Shown in pieces: positions 43,521-55,343 of a stretch of 64,000 nucleotides of DNA. The translations under genes and the position numbers were made by a program. Origin of the DNA: Thermomonas aquatica (GTDB taxonomy: Bacteria > Pseudomonadota > Gammaproteobacteria > Xanthomonadales > Xanthomonadaceae); assembly GCF_006337105.1 (NCBI RefSeq), contig NZ_CP040871.1, positions 806,001 through 870,000 of the forward strand, written 5' to 3'. Each line of letters begins with the position of its first letter. The stretch's first letter is position 1. Below the pieces are notes generated by a model that worked only from the letters and a program-made list of their open reading frames with translations, was not told where the DNA came from and did no database searches.

Positions 43521-44939
43521 ATGCCCATGCCGCGCTTCCCGGTCGTACCCCGCCTGCTTGCGGTCGCGCTGCTGATCGCGGCAAGCGGCTATCCCGCCAT
43601 CGCCGCCGCACAGGACCAGCACGCGGACGAGGATGCGGACGAGGACGACGATGCCGATGCAGCCACCGACGAATCCGCGGACGAGGCCGACGACGCGGGC
43701 CAGGATGCCGACCAGGACGAGGACGAGAACGCCGCGGAGGACGATGGCGAGGACGAAAATGCGGCCGACGCAGGACAGGACGAAGCCGCGGACGACACCG
43801 CCGACGGGGATGCGGACGATCCGCGGGGCATCGCCGAGGAGATCGACGTGGGCAGCGGCGACGACTATGCCGTCGAATACGACGAAGCCGACGACAGCTG
43901 GGCCAGCGCCTGGAACCAACCTGAAACCGAACAGGACGACGTGATCCCGATCGACCACAGCGTGTTCGCCAAGGACGAAGACGTGTGGCTGGTCGAGGAA
44001 GAGGATGAAGGCGACGATGCCGGCGATTCCGTCGGCGGCGGCATGCCCTCGATCCGCGTCACAAAGCGTCCGACCGGCAAGGCCGGCCGCAAGCCGCCGC
44101 GCCGCCCCGGCGACGACGACGACACGGTCTACTCCTTCGGCGGCCTGCCGGTGGCGGCGGCATCGGTGCCATGGCAGGCGCAGATCCTCTACCCGGGCGC
44201 ACCGCCCAAGCCGGACGACAAGCGCCCGGCCTGGCAACGCCAGCACTACTGCGGCGGTGCGCTGATCGCGCCGGACTGGGTGGTCACCGCCGCCCATTGC
44301 ATCGACCAGAACGAGGTCGACCATGGCTTCAAGGTGCGGCTGGGCGCGCAGGACATCTCCAAGGGCGACGGCGTGCTCTACAAGATCGACCGCATCGTCC
44401 GCCATTCGCAGTACAACGCCGAAAGCAACGACGTGAACAACCCGCCCAACATGTACGCCAACGACATCGCGCTGGTGCACATCGTGGCGGACGGCAAGCC
44501 GGTTCCCATCGACAGCCGGCGCATCCGGCAAATCCCGCTCAACCACAATCCGCTGCCGTCCGCGGTTCCGGTATCGGCCACCGGCTGGGGCGTGACCGGC
44601 AGCAGCGAAGCGGCCAACAAGATGAATGCCGTGCTGTTGCGGGTCGACCTGCAGGCGATGCCCAACCCGGTGTGCCAGCAACGCCCCGGCTACGGGCCGC
44701 AGAAGATCAAGGATGGCGTGTTCTGCGCGGCGAACAAGACGCAATCCACCTGCCGCGGCGACAGCGGCGGCCCGGTGATCCTGACCAATGGCACCCCGCT
44801 GCTGGTCGGCATCGTCAGCTGGGGCAAGCGCGCCTGTGCAGGCGACGGGCGCCCGGGCGTTTACACGCGGATCGACCGCTATGCGCAGTGGATCGACCAG
44901 GCGATGAAGCTGCCCCTGGGCAAGAACCAGTTGCCCTGA
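43521..44939 (+). CDS. Trypsin-like (S1) serine protease with acidic N-terminal extension (472 aa)
   Basis: Signal peptide to about residue 32. Residues about 33-190 are almost all Asp, Glu and Ala with no structure visible, then a Lys/Arg-rich stretch (TKRPTGKAGRKPPRRPG) where activation could cut. The protease domain has VVTAAHC (His near 258), NDIALV (Asp near 314) and CRGDSGGPV (Ser near 413), plus paired cysteines, so it is catalytically complete and secreted. The acidic part may keep it inactive or bind cations. Confidence 0.9.
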   Translation: MPMPRFPVVPRLLAVALLIAASGYPAIAAAQDQHADEDADEDDDADAATDESADEADDAGQDADQDEDENAAEDDGEDENAADAGQDEAADDTADGDADDPRGIAEEIDVGSGDDYAVEYDEADDSWASAWNQPETEQDDVIPIDHSVFAKDEDVWLVEEEDEGDDAGDSVGGGMPSIRVTKRPTGKAGRKPPRRPGDDDDTVYSFGGLPVAAASVPWQAQILYPGAPPKPDDKRPAWQRQHYCGGALIAPDWVVTAAHCIDQNEVDHGFKVRLGAQDISKGDGVLYKIDRIVRHSQYNAESNDVNNPPNMYANDIALVHIVADGKPVPIDSRRIRQIPLNHNPLPSAVPVSATGWGVTGSSEAANKMNAVLLRVDLQAMPNPVCQQRPGYGPQKIKDGVFCAANKTQSTCRGDSGGPVILTNGTPLLVGIVSWGKRACAGDGRPGVYTRIDRYAQWIDQAMKLPLGKNQLP

Positions 44940-44957
44940 AACCCTGCGCCCGAAAAC

Positions 44958-44985
44958 GCGAAAGGCCGCCGAGGCGGCCTTTCGC
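44958..44985. terminator. Bidirectional terminator hairpin
   Basis: GCGAAAGGCCGCC and GGCGGCCTTTCGC form a 13-bp stem between converging genes; no long T tract on either side beyond the stem. Confidence 0.75.
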
Positions 44986-45003
44986 GCGCATCGTCGCGTG
45001 CGG

Positions 45004-45306
45004 TCAGTTGCTGGGAGGCGCGGCCGGTGCCGGCGCGGTGCCCACCTTGTCGCCGCCCGAATGCGGCGTGTCGTCCGAGTCGTCGGCGGCATCGGCCGGG
45101 GGCGTTTCCGTGGCCGGCACAGCCGCGGCCGCATCGGTGGCCGCCGCAGGGGTCTCGGCCGCCGGCGCCGGCATCGCGGCAGGCGCTTCCGCCGCAAGCG
45201 CGGGCGCGGGCTCGGCGGCGGCCGGAGCGGCTTCTTCGTTCTTGTGGCAAGCGGACAGGAGGCCGGCCAGCAGGACGGCAGCCAGGGTGCAGGTGATGCG
45301 GTTCAT
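45004..45306 (-). CDS. Ala/Pro-rich lipoprotein (100 aa)
   Basis: Signal peptide with lipobox LLSAC (Cys at residue 20), then HKNEE and about 75 residues almost entirely Ala, Pro, Glu and Thr, ending in a DDSDD cluster. The mature protein should be an unfolded, acidic tether on the membrane. Role unknown. Similar composition is common in small lipoproteins of this group. Confidence 0.8.
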   Translation of the reverse strand: MNRITCTLAAVLLAGLLSACHKNEEAAPAAAEPAPALAAEAPAAMPAPAAETPAAATDAAAAVPATETPPADAADDSDDTPHSGGDKVGTAPAPAAPPSN

Positions 45307-45449
45307 GCGGTTCCCCTTGGAAGATGATGGCTCGTGACGGACATTCCCCTGTTTCGGCGAACCGGTGTTTCCGTGCGCCGCGTCACATTCTTGCACCACC
45401 CGCATCCCGCCCACAACGTGCCGGGCAGCGTCCGCCGCGGTCGCGCCGG

Positions 45450-47423
45450 TCAACCGTCGAAGCCCAGCCCGGCCAGCAGCGCCGCCATCCGCGGGTCCTT
45501 GCGCAGGGGATCCAGGAACGGGTCGTTGCGCGCGTAGATCAGGCCGGAGTCGCCCATCTCGCGCGCCTTCAGCAGCCGCGCCATGGCCGTGTCCAGCTCG
45601 CCCCATTGCGCCAGCACCTGCGCCTGCTGGTACAGCACGCTGTCGCCGAGTTCGGCGACGAGCTTGTCCATCGCGGCACGCGCGGCGCCCTGCTTGCCGT
45701 CGCGATGCTCGACGATGGCCAGGCCCGCCAGCCTGAAATCCGGCACCGGCTCGGCGGCGTATTCCTCGCGCGCCTGCGCCAACTTGCCGAGGTTCAGCAG
45801 CGCATCGCCGACATGCGCATGCGCACGCGACATCTTCGGGTTCATCTGCAGCGCCTGGCGCAACGGCGGGATCGATGCATCGAAGCGCCGCGCCGCGTAT
45901 TCCACGGTGCCGGCGGCACGGTAGATCAGCGCGTTCAGCACGTCGCGCGACAACGCGCGCTGCATCGCCTCGGTCGCCTCGCGATCGCGCCCGGTGCGCG
46001 CGCAGTACTGCGCCCAGCGCGCCTGCACGTTGGCCTCGCCCCGCCCCAGCGCATCGGATTTCTCGAACGGCTCGCGCGCCGCGCGCGCATCCAGCTTGCC
46101 CTGGAACTGGACGAAACCGAGCATCGAATAGGCATTGGCGTACTTCGGCGCCAGCGCGATCGCGCGCCGCGCCGCGGCGATCGCCTGGTCGTACATCGCC
46201 ACCCGCTGGCCGACCTCGCCGTACTGGTTGGCCAGCGTGGTCAGTGCCGCCGCGCGCGAGGCCTGCGCGGCCGCGTAGTCGGGATCCAGTTCGATCGCGG
46301 TATCGAACAGCGCCAGCGACTGGCGCTCGGCGGCTTCGTCGCTGCCGGTTTCGTACAGCGCGCGGCCGCGCAGGAAGGCGTCGAACGCGGCCACGTTGGC
46401 CGTGCCGCCGGAGGCCGCGCGCTGGTCCCGCGGCGTGCCCGGGTCGACGACCTGGGCGGCCAGTGCGGTGGCCACGGTGGCCGCGATCTCGCTCTGCACC
46501 GCGAACACGTCGTCGATGCGCCGCTCGAAGGTATGCGTCCAGCGGCTGAAGCCGGTGCTGCCGTCGATCAGGTCGGCCACCACCCGCACCTGGTCGCCGG
46601 CCCAGCGCACGCTGCCGTCCAGCAGGAAGGCGACGCCCAGCTGGCCGGCGATGCGCACCGCGCCATCCTGGCTGTCGCGGAATTTGTCCGACGAGGTTTT
46701 CGCCATCACCTTCAGCTTGCGGTTGCGCGCCAGCGTGGCGCGCAATTCCTCCGACAACCCATCGGAGAAATACGCCTTGCCCGGATTGCCGCTGAGGTTG
46801 TCGAACGGCAACACCGCGACGCTGCCTTCCGCGGCGGCCGTTGCCGCTCCGCCGAACCAGCCGCGCTTCCAGCCCAGCGCACCGACGCCGGCAGCCACCA
46901 GCAGCGCGCCGCCACCGCCCGCCAGCAGGCGCCGGCGCAACGCATCGTGCGCCGCATTCGACCGTGCTACAGGCCGCGGCACGGCCTCGCGCCCGGCCAG
47001 CGGCAGCACCGCGCGCAACACCGCCTGCAGCGAGGCGTCGTCGATCCGGCCATGGGCGAACGCCAGCGGGATCGCCTGGTACTGGCGGAAGCCCAGCGGC
47101 GGCTCGGTGCCATCCAGCGACAGCGGCACCAGCTTCTTCATGTCGCGGCCGTGCGCGGATTCGTCCAGCACCCAGTCCGAGCCCACCGAATGCGCGGACC
47201 ACGCCACGATCACCGCATCGCTGGCCTGCAGGGCGGTTTCGATCGCCTTGGCATAGGCCGCGCCGCCTTCGATCTGGTCGTCCCACCAGACCTGCAGTCC
47301 GGCGCGCTCCAGCGCCTCGACCAATACCCGCACCCGTTCCTGGTCGGCGCGCGAATAGCTCAGGAAGACGCTGGGCCGCGCTTGCTCCGGTGGCGCATCT
47401 TCCCCGCTGGACATGGCGTTCAC
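45450..47423 (-). CDS. TIR-domain / transmembrane / FlgO-like / TPR protein (657 aa)
   Basis: Residues 17-140 form a TIR domain (SVFLSYSRADQERVRVLVEA, then VIVAWSAHSVGSDWVLDES with the conserved Glu). One span at about 165-185. Then a TolB/FlgO-like domain (VAVLPFDNLSG, YFSDGLSEELRATLA) and TPR repeats from about 345 to the end (ELDPDYAAAQASRAAALTTL). The TIR lies in the cytoplasm. It could sense or signal via protein contacts or, if the Glu works, cleave NAD. The rest is related to the TPR protein at 56.2 kb. Confidence 0.88.
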   Translation of the reverse strand: MNAMSSGEDAPPEQARPSVFLSYSRADQERVRVLVEALERAGLQVWWDDQIEGGAAYAKAIETALQASDAVIVAWSAHSVGSDWVLDESAHGRDMKKLVPLSLDGTEPPLGFRQYQAIPLAFAHGRIDDASLQAVLRAVLPLAGREAVPRPVARSNAAHDALRRRLLAGGGGALLVAAGVGALGWKRGWFGGAATAAAEGSVAVLPFDNLSGNPGKAYFSDGLSEELRATLARNRKLKVMAKTSSDKFRDSQDGAVRIAGQLGVAFLLDGSVRWAGDQVRVVADLIDGSTGFSRWTHTFERRIDDVFAVQSEIAATVATALAAQVVDPGTPRDQRAASGGTANVAAFDAFLRGRALYETGSDEAAERQSLALFDTAIELDPDYAAAQASRAAALTTLANQYGEVGQRVAMYDQAIAAARRAIALAPKYANAYSMLGFVQFQGKLDARAAREPFEKSDALGRGEANVQARWAQYCARTGRDREATEAMQRALSRDVLNALIYRAAGTVEYAARRFDASIPPLRQALQMNPKMSRAHAHVGDALLNLGKLAQAREEYAAEPVPDFRLAGLAIVEHRDGKQGAARAAMDKLVAELGDSVLYQQAQVLAQWGELDTAMARLLKAREMGDSGLIYARNDPFLDPLRKDPRMAALLAGLGFDG

Positions 47424-47522
47424 CGTCGCGACTGGAGCGTTCAGCTTACCTCTGGAACGCAGCCAGGTGCTTCGGACGGACGCCGCTGGCGCGGGGCATC
47501 AACGCCCCGCGCCCGATGCGCA

Positions 47523-49086
<1,564 letters not shown>

Positions 49087-49089
49087 GGC

Positions 49090-49953
49090 TCAGCGGTCGC
49101 TGCGCATGTATTGCAGGAACGGGTCGTTGCGGTCCAGCACGATCACCGCGTCGCCATCCGCGAAGGACTTGCGGTACGCCTCCAGGCTGCGCTGGAAGGC
49201 ATAGAAGGACGGATCGCGGTTGGCCGCTTCCGCATACAGGCGCGCGGCTTCGGCATCGCCCTCGCCGCGAAGTTTCTGCGCGTCGCGTTCGGCCTCGGCG
49301 GCGATCACCGCGCGCTGGCGGTCGGCTTCGGACTGGATCTTCTGCGACTGCTCCTCGCCCTCGGCGCGCAGCTGGCTGGCCACCTGCTTGCGTTGCGCGC
49401 TCATGCGCCGGTACACCTGCCCGATCACCTCGCCGCCGGTCGGCAGGTCGATGCGCTTGATGCGGATGTCGGAGATCTTCACGCCCAGCGTGGCCGCGCC
49501 CTTGTTGATCGCGACCAATTGCGCCTGCAGCACCTTGGCGCGGTCGCCGGACACGACCTGCTGCAGGGTGTGGGCGTTGATCTCGTTGCGCAGCGCGTCC
49601 TTGATGATCGGCGCCAGGCGCTGGGTGGCGATGGATTCGTCGCCGCCGGTGGCGCGGTAGAAGTCGCGCACGTTCTCGATCTTGCCGATGGCGAAGAAAT
49701 CGACGCTGACGTCCTTCTTCTCCGAGGTCAGGTAGCGCTCCGGCTCCGCCGCCAGGATCTGCAGGCGACGGTCGAACACGCGCGCCGACTCGATCAGCGG
49801 CAGCTTGAAATGCAGGCCGGGGCCGATGTCGCTGCGCACCACCTTGCCCAGGTTCAGCACCAGCGCGCTCTGGCCTTCGTTGACCACGAACACCGAGCTC
49901 AGCAGCACCAGCAATGCGGCGACCAGCGCCGGCACCCATGCGGGGAATCTCAT
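49090..49953 (-). CDS. hflC: HflC, FtsH-modulating SPFH protein (287 aa)
   Basis: N-terminal span at residues 8-25, then the SPFH/band 7 domain (VNEGQSALVLNLGKVVRSDI, RVFDRRLQILAAEPERYLT) and a long Glu/Gln/Arg-rich coiled coil. With HflK it encloses FtsH in a large periplasmic-side membrane complex. The start overlaps the hflK stop by 4 bases. Confidence 0.95.
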   Translation of the reverse strand: MRFPAWVPALVAALLVLLSSVFVVNEGQSALVLNLGKVVRSDIGPGLHFKLPLIESARVFDRRLQILAAEPERYLTSEKKDVSVDFFAIGKIENVRDFYRATGGDESIATQRLAPIIKDALRNEINAHTLQQVVSGDRAKVLQAQLVAINKGAATLGVKISDIRIKRIDLPTGGEVIGQVYRRMSAQRKQVASQLRAEGEEQSQKIQSEADRQRAVIAAEAERDAQKLRGEGDAEAARLYAEAANRDPSFYAFQRSLEAYRKSFADGDAVIVLDRNDPFLQYMRSDR

Positions 49954-51080
49954 CGTGCGTTCTCCTCGCGGCCCGCGTTGCGGCCCTGGCGACCCGGCCG
50001 CGCCGGGTCGGCGGTGGCTTCCACCGTCGGCGAAACAAGGTCGGGCAGGATCGCCTGGGCGGGCGCGGCAGGCTGGGTGGTGGTCGCGCCCTGCATCGGC
50101 ACGTAGATCAGCTGGCGGCCATCGCCGCCGACCACCTTGCGGTTCTCGGCCAGCACCTGCTGCACGGTTTCCAGCCACAGCCGCTTGCGGGTGACCTCGG
50201 GCGCGGCCTTGTACTGCTCGACCAGCAGGCTGAAGCGCTGCGCGTCGCCGGTGGCGCGGGCGATCGCCGCGGTCTTGTAGCCTTCCGCCTCGGTGCGCAC
50301 GCGCGCGGCCTGGCCGCGGGCCTCGGGCACGATCTTGCTGGCGTAGGCTTCGGCCTCGTTCTTCAGCCGGTCCTTGTCCTGCTGCGCGCTGTTGACGTCG
50401 TCGAAGGCCGGCTTCACTTCCTCCGGCGGACGCGCGTTGGGCAGGTTGAGTTCGGTGACCACCAGGCCGGTCTTGTACGTCTGCAGGGCCGCCTGCAAAC
50501 GCTGCTTGGACGAGACCGACAGCGCGCTGCGCGCGCTCAGCACGGTGTCCAGGTCGGAACGGCCGACCTGCTCGCGCACCGCGCTCAGGGTCGCCTCCTT
50601 CAGCACGTCGTCGGCGTTGCGGGTGCCGAACAGGTACAGCTGCGCATCGCCGATGCGGTACTGCACGTTGATCTCGACGCTGACGATGTTCTCGTCGCGG
50701 GTCAGCACCGGCACGGTTTCGCTGTAGGTCTTGATCTCGGTCGCGTTGACCTTGATCACCCGCTCCAGCGGCCACGGCAGCTTGAAATGCGGACCGGGCT
50801 GCATCACCCGGTCGAACTGGCCGAAGCGCAGCACCACGCCGCGCTGCTGTTCGGTGACCAGCACGAAGCAGTTGAACGCCAGCCACAGGCCGATGGCGAT
50901 CCAGATCCAGCGCAGCGGGTTGCCGTCGCCGAAGCCGCCACCGAAGTTCGGCAACCTGTCGAACAGGCCGCCAGGCCCGCCGCCACTGCGGCGCCCGCCG
51001 CCATTGGACGCGCCACCGGGTTTGTTCCAGGCCATCCAGCTCACGTGTGGCCTGCGCGGCCCGCTGTTTTGCGTCGTCAT
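49950..51080 (-). CDS. hflK: HflK, FtsH-modulating SPFH protein (376 aa)
   Basis: A Gly/Pro-rich N-terminal segment (residues 20-50; NKPGGASNGGGRRSGGGPGG) precedes one span at about 57-76 and the SPFH domain (VTEQQRGVVLRFGQFDRVMQ, ENIVSVEINVQYRI). Partner of HflC. I start at ATG 51080, which overlaps the hflX stop by 4 bases; the longer frame is a shadow of hflX. Confidence 0.95.
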   Translation of the reverse strand: MTTQNSGPRRPHVSWMAWNKPGGASNGGGRRSGGGPGGLFDRLPNFGGGFGDGNPLRWIWIAIGLWLAFNCFVLVTEQQRGVVLRFGQFDRVMQPGPHFKLPWPLERVIKVNATEIKTYSETVPVLTRDENIVSVEINVQYRIGDAQLYLFGTRNADDVLKEATLSAVREQVGRSDLDTVLSARSALSVSSKQRLQAALQTYKTGLVVTELNLPNARPPEEVKPAFDDVNSAQQDKDRLKNEAEAYASKIVPEARGQAARVRTEAEGYKTAAIARATGDAQRFSLLVEQYKAAPEVTRKRLWLETVQQVLAENRKVVGGDGRQLIYVPMQGATTTQPAAPAQAILPDLVSPTVEATADPARPGRQGRNAGREENAR

Positions 51081-52405
51081 GCGTCGGATTCTACGGGAAG
51101 CTCGGGTGCCGGCGCCGGCAGCAGCGGGCGCAGCGGCGCGCCATCGGCCTGCGCGGCCAGCCGCGCGGCATCCGCCACCGGCAGGTCCACCTGCAGGCGC
51201 CAGCCGTCGGCGTCGTGCTGTTCGCCCAGCACCGCATCCAATGCATGCAGGCGCGCGCGCAGGCGGCCGGCATCGGTGGGCAGCAGGATTTCGCCGACCA
51301 CCCGCTGCAGGCCCAGCCGCTCGCCCAGCGCCTCGCGCAGCAGGTCGATGCCGAGGCCGTCGCGCGCGGAAATCCAAACCGCGACGCCATCCTCGCCGCG
51401 CTGGTCGATGCGCGGTGTCGCGCCTTCGATGCGGTCGATCTTGTTGAACACCAGCAATTGCGGGATGTCGCCGGCGCCGATCTCGCGCAGCACGTCGTCG
51501 ACCTGCGCCATGCGTTCCTCGCGCAATGGGTCGTCGGCGTCGATCACGTGCAGCAGCAGGTCGGCCTCGCGCGCTTCGCTCAGGGTCGAGCGGAACGCGG
51601 CGACCAGCTCATGCGGCAGGTCGCGCACGAAGCCGACGGTATCGGCCAACACCACGCCGCCGCCGGGAAGTTCGATGCGGCGCACGGTGGGATCCAGTGT
51701 GGCGAACAGCTGGTCGGCGGCATACGCATCGGCGCCGGTCAGCGTGTTGAACAGGGTCGACTTGCCGGCATTGGTGTAGCCGACCAACGCAACCCGCGGC
51801 AGTTCGCTGCGGACGCGCGCGCGGCGCATCTGGGTGTGCTGGACCTCGACCTTCTCCAGCCGCTTCTGCAGCATGTCCACCCGCTTCTGCAGCAGGCGGC
51901 GGTCGGTTTCCAGCTGGGTTTCGCCGGGGCCGCGCAGGCCGATCGAACCGCCGCGCTGGCGTTCCAGGTGAGTCCAGCCGCGGACGAGGCGCGTGGCCAC
52001 GTGCTTGAGCTGGGCCAGCTCGACCTGCAGCTTGCCTTCGGCGCTGCGCGCGCGCTGCGAGAAGATGTCCAGGATCAGGCCGGTGCGATCCACCACCCGG
52101 CGCTCCAGCGCGCGCTCCAGGTTGCGTTCCTGAACCGGGCTGAGCGCGTGGTTGACCAGCACCAAGTCGGCGCCGGTGGCTTCGCAGGCCGCCTTCACTT
52201 CTTCCAGCTTGCCGCTGCCGATCAGGGTGGCGGGATTGGGCTTGTCGATCTTGGCGGTCAGCACCGCGGCCACGCTGGCGCCGGCGGAACGGGCGAGTTC
52301 GCCGAATTCCTCCAATACGCCCTCGCCCGGCGGGCCGCCGGCGTGGGGCTGGATCAGCAGCGCGTGTTCGCCCCGGCGGGAGCGTTCGAACAATTGGGTT
52401 GGCAT
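51077..52405 (-). CDS. hflX: GTPase HflX (442 aa)
   Basis: Ribosome-splitting GTPase active under heat or antibiotic stress. N-terminal HflX domain (residues 1-190; VLTAKIDKPNPATLIGSGKL), a basic coiled coil, and the G domain with GYTNAGKSTLFN (G1), DTVGFVRDLP (G3) and NKIDRIE (G4). Full length. Runs into hflK by translational overlap. Lies downstream of hfq and miaA as in enteric bacteria. Confidence 0.96.
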   Translation of the reverse strand: MPTQLFERSRRGEHALLIQPHAGGPPGEGVLEEFGELARSAGASVAAVLTAKIDKPNPATLIGSGKLEEVKAACEATGADLVLVNHALSPVQERNLERALERRVVDRTGLILDIFSQRARSAEGKLQVELAQLKHVATRLVRGWTHLERQRGGSIGLRGPGETQLETDRRLLQKRVDMLQKRLEKVEVQHTQMRRARVRSELPRVALVGYTNAGKSTLFNTLTGADAYAADQLFATLDPTVRRIELPGGGVVLADTVGFVRDLPHELVAAFRSTLSEAREADLLLHVIDADDPLREERMAQVDDVLREIGAGDIPQLLVFNKIDRIEGATPRIDQRGEDGVAVWISARDGLGIDLLREALGERLGLQRVVGEILLPTDAGRLRARLHALDAVLGEQHDADGWRLQVDLPVADAARLAAQADGAPLRPLLPAPAPELPVESDA

Positions 52406-52485
52406 TGCAGGTCAGATGCGGGCGGCGGCCGGCGAATACAAGCCTGCCTGGCCGAACATCCCGTGCAGAGCCGCGATCCGCGGCC

Positions 52486-52743
52486 TCAGGCCTCGTCGCC
52501 GGCCTCGTCGTCCGCGTCGGCACCGGTCGGGCCCACGCGCACGTTGCGCGCCGGCACCACGGTGGAAATGGCGTGCTTGTAGACCATCTGGCTGACGGTA
52601 TTGCGCAGCAGGACCACGAACTGGTCGAAGGACTCGATCGTGCCCTGCAGCTTGATGCCGTTGACCAGGTAGATCGAGACCGGCACGCGCTCGCGCCGCA
52701 ATGCGTTCAGGAAAGGATCCTGCAAAGACTGTCCCTTGGACAT
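52486..52743 (-). CDS. hfq: RNA chaperone Hfq (85 aa)
   Basis: Sm-like hexamer that pairs small RNAs with mRNAs. The conserved core is [20 protein letters not shown] (Sm1 start), [20 protein letters not shown] and the Sm2 motif [10 protein letters not shown]. Short acidic tail ([10 protein letters not shown]). Standard length. Confidence 0.97.
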   Translation of the reverse strand: MSKGQSLQDPFLNALRRERVPVSIYLVNGIKLQGTIESFDQFVVLLRNTVSQMVYKHAISTVVPARNVRVGPTGADADDEAGDEA

Positions 52744-52882
52744 GTGTTTCCCCGCTGCCGTTGCTGTTGTTCTTGTTTGTGATCGTGGGCCAGATGCCGC
52801 CACGGCATTCCCCCGGCCCCGCGCCCGCCCCGTTTCGGGGGGCACCGGCCGATGGTAGCGCAGGTCGGCGCGATTGCGGGCG

Positions 52883-53836
52883 TTACCCGCCGCTGCCGAG
52901 GAATCCTGCAACGGCCGCATCCAGCGGCGTGCGCCGGGTCGCGGGATCGAACCACTGCGCATCCGGTTCGCCGCGCAGCCAGGTGAACTGGCGCTTGGCC
53001 AACTGGCGGGTGGCGGCGATGGCGCGCTCGCGGAAGCTCGCGGCATCGCAGTCGCCATCCAGATATTCCCAGGCCTGCCGATAACCGACGGCGCGTATCG
53101 CGGGCAGATCGAGCGGGCGCGCATGCGCCGCCAGCTCCGGCAAGGCGCGCAGGCGGCGGACTTCGTCGAGGAAGCCTGCCTCGAGCATCGCGTCGAAGCG
53201 CTGTTCGATGCGTTCGTGCAGCACTGCGCGCTGCGGCGGCGACAGCGCGAGCTTCAAGACCTTGAGCGGGAAACGCGTGCGCTTGGCATCGCGCTGCCAG
53301 TCGCTGATCGGCTTGCCGCTGAGGCGATACACCTCCAGCGCGCGCTGGATGCGCTGCGCGTCGGTGGCGTGGATGCGCGCCGCGGCTTCGGGATCGATTG
53401 CGGCAAGCTGCGCATGCAGTGCCGCCCAACCATGCGCATCCGCTTCAGCCGCGATCTGCGCGCGCATCGCTTCGTCCGCTTCCGGCATGTCCGCCAGGCC
53501 TTCCAGCAGCGCACGGAAATACAGGCCGGTGCCGCCGGCGAGGATCGGCAGCTTGCCTCTCGCGACGATGCCGTCGATGGCGCGCTGCGCATCCGTCGCG
53601 AACTCCGCCGCCGAATACGGCTGCCACGGTTCGCGCACGTCGATCAGGTGGTGCGGCACCAGCACCAGTTCCTCGCGGGTCGGCTTGGCCGCGCCGATGT
53701 CGAGGCCGCGATAGACCAGCGCCGAATCGACGCTGACGATCTCGCCCTCCAGCCGCTGCGCCAGCTCGAGCGCATACGCGCTCTTGCCCGACGCGGTCGG
53801 GCCCATCAGGGCGATGGCGCGCGGGCGCGTATTCAG
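52883..53836 (-). CDS. miaA: tRNA dimethylallyltransferase MiaA (about 317 aa)
   Basis: Adds the isopentenyl group to A37 of UNN-reading tRNAs. The P-loop is [15 protein letters not shown], then [20 protein letters not shown] and the DVREPW motif, and the tRNA-binding region near [17 protein letters not shown]. The start is not clear: the first ATG (53806) would cut the first strand, so CTG 53836 ([10 protein letters not shown]) fits better. The gene follows the APC transporter within a few bases. Confidence 0.9.
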   Translation of the reverse strand: MNTRPRAIALMGPTASGKSAYALELAQRLEGEIVSVDSALVYRGLDIGAAKPTREELVLVPHHLIDVREPWQPYSAAEFATDAQRAIDGIVARGKLPILAGGTGLYFRALLEGLADMPEADEAMRAQIAAEADAHGWAALHAQLAAIDPEAAARIHATDAQRIQRALEVYRLSGKPISDWQRDAKRTRFPLKVLKLALSPPQRAVLHERIEQRFDAMLEAGFLDEVRRLRALPELAAHARPLDLPAIRAVGYRQAWEYLDGDCDAASFRERAIAATRQLAKRQFTWLRGEPDAQWFDPATRRTPLDAAVAGFLGSGG

Positions 53837-53838
53837 GC

Positions 53839-55257
53839 TCAGGCGTCGCGCCCCTTCGCCAGCAGGCTGTTGCGCCGCGCATAGGCGAGATACACCAGCA
53901 CGCCGAACGCGTTCCACAGCAGGCACCACAGCTGCGTCTTCGTCGGCAGGCTGGAGAACAGGTAGAGGCAGCCGAGGATCGCCACCGGCCCGACCAGCCA
54001 GGCCATCGGCGCGCGGAACACCCGCGGGCGGTCCGGGTCGCGCTTGCGCAGCACCAGCATGCAGGCGGCCACCGCGACGAACGCGACCAGGGTGCCGGCA
54101 TTGGCCAGCGCGGCGATTTCGTCCAGGCGCGCCACGCCGGCCAGCGCCGAGGTCACGATCGCGGTGAACACGGTGATCGCCACCGGCGTGCCGCGCTTGC
54201 CGACCTTGGACAGGCCGCGCGGCAGCAGGCCGTCGCGCGACATCACGAAGAAGATGCGGCTCTGGCCGTAGAAGAACGCCAGCAGCACGGTCGGCAACGC
54301 CACCACCGCCGCCGCCGCGACGATCTTCGCCGCGGCGCCGTGGCCCAGCTCGCGCATGATCAGCGCCAGCGGTTCCGGGCTCTGGCCGAACACGGTGTAG
54401 CGCATCGCGCCCACCGCGGCCAGCGCCACCAGCATGTAGATCAGCGTGCAGCCGACCATCGAGCCGACGATGCCGATCGACAGGTCGCGGCCCGGGTTCT
54501 TGGTCTCTTCCGCCGCGGTGGAGATCGCGTCGAAGCCGTAGAAGGCGAAGAAGATGATCGCCGCCGCCGCCATCACCCCGTACTTCTTGCCGTCGGGGCC
54601 GATGCTCTCGGCGAAGCCGTGCGGCATGAACGGCTGCAGGTTGGACGCATCGAACGCGGGCAGCGCGATGGCCACGAACACCGCCAGCGCGATCAGCTTG
54701 GCGACCACCAGGAACGCGTTGAGCGTGGCGCTCTCGCGGGTGCCGGCGATCAGCAGGCCGGCGACCGCGAAGGTGATGAAGATCGCCGGCAGGTTGAGCA
54801 GGCCGCCGGCATGCGGGCCCACCGTCAGCGCCTGCGGCAAGTGCACGCCGAGCCCCTGCAGGAAGCCGACGAAGTAGCCGGACCAGCCCACCGCGACCGT
54901 GCTCACCACCAGCGTGTATTCCAGGATCAGGCTCCAGCCGACGACCCAGGCGATGGCTTCGCCCAGCACCGCATAGCTGTAGGTATAGGCGCTGCCGGCG
55001 GCGGGCATCATCGTCGCCATCTCGGCATAGGCCAGCGCCGCGCAGGCGCAGACGATGCCGGCGACCAGGAACGAGACCAGCACGCCCGGCCCGGCCAGAT
55101 TGGCGCCGACGCCGATCAGGGTGTAGATGCCGGTGCCGACGATGGCGCCGATGCCGAGCGCCACCAGGTGCGGCCAGCTCAGCGTGGGCACCAGCCGCCG
55201 GCCTTCCTCATGCACGGTGACCTGGTCGATGTCCTTGCGCCGCAGCCATGCCTGCAT
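53839..55257 (-). CDS. APC-superfamily cationic amino-acid transporter-like permease (472 aa)
   Basis: About 12-14 spans. [20 protein letters not shown] is the APC helix-1 motif, with a short cytoplasmic N-terminus resembling the CAT (YfnA-like) group. Later [18 protein letters not shown] and [22 protein letters not shown] are conserved in that group. Imports amino acids; specificity unknown. Its stop is only a few bases from miaA. Confidence 0.9.
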   Translation of the reverse strand: MQAWLRRKDIDQVTVHEEGRRLVPTLSWPHLVALGIGAIVGTGIYTLIGVGANLAGPGVLVSFLVAGIVCACAALAYAEMATMMPAAGSAYTYSYAVLGEAIAWVVGWSLILEYTLVVSTVAVGWSGYFVGFLQGLGVHLPQALTVGPHAGGLLNLPAIFITFAVAGLLIAGTRESATLNAFLVVAKLIALAVFVAIALPAFDASNLQPFMPHGFAESIGPDGKKYGVMAAAAIIFFAFYGFDAISTAAEETKNPGRDLSIGIVGSMVGCTLIYMLVALAAVGAMRYTVFGQSPEPLALIMRELGHGAAAKIVAAAAVVALPTVLLAFFYGQSRIFFVMSRDGLLPRGLSKVGKRGTPVAITVFTAIVTSALAGVARLDEIAALANAGTLVAFVAVAACMLVLRKRDPDRPRVFRAPMAWLVGPVAILGCLYLFSSLPTKTQLWCLLWNAFGVLVYLAYARRNSLLAKGRDA

Positions 55258-55343
55258 GGGATCCCCGCATCGTCGTTGGAAGGCGCACAGTGTGGGCCAT
55301 CGCCGCGGGCAATGCGACGTGCAGCGCGGGATGCGACGGGCGC

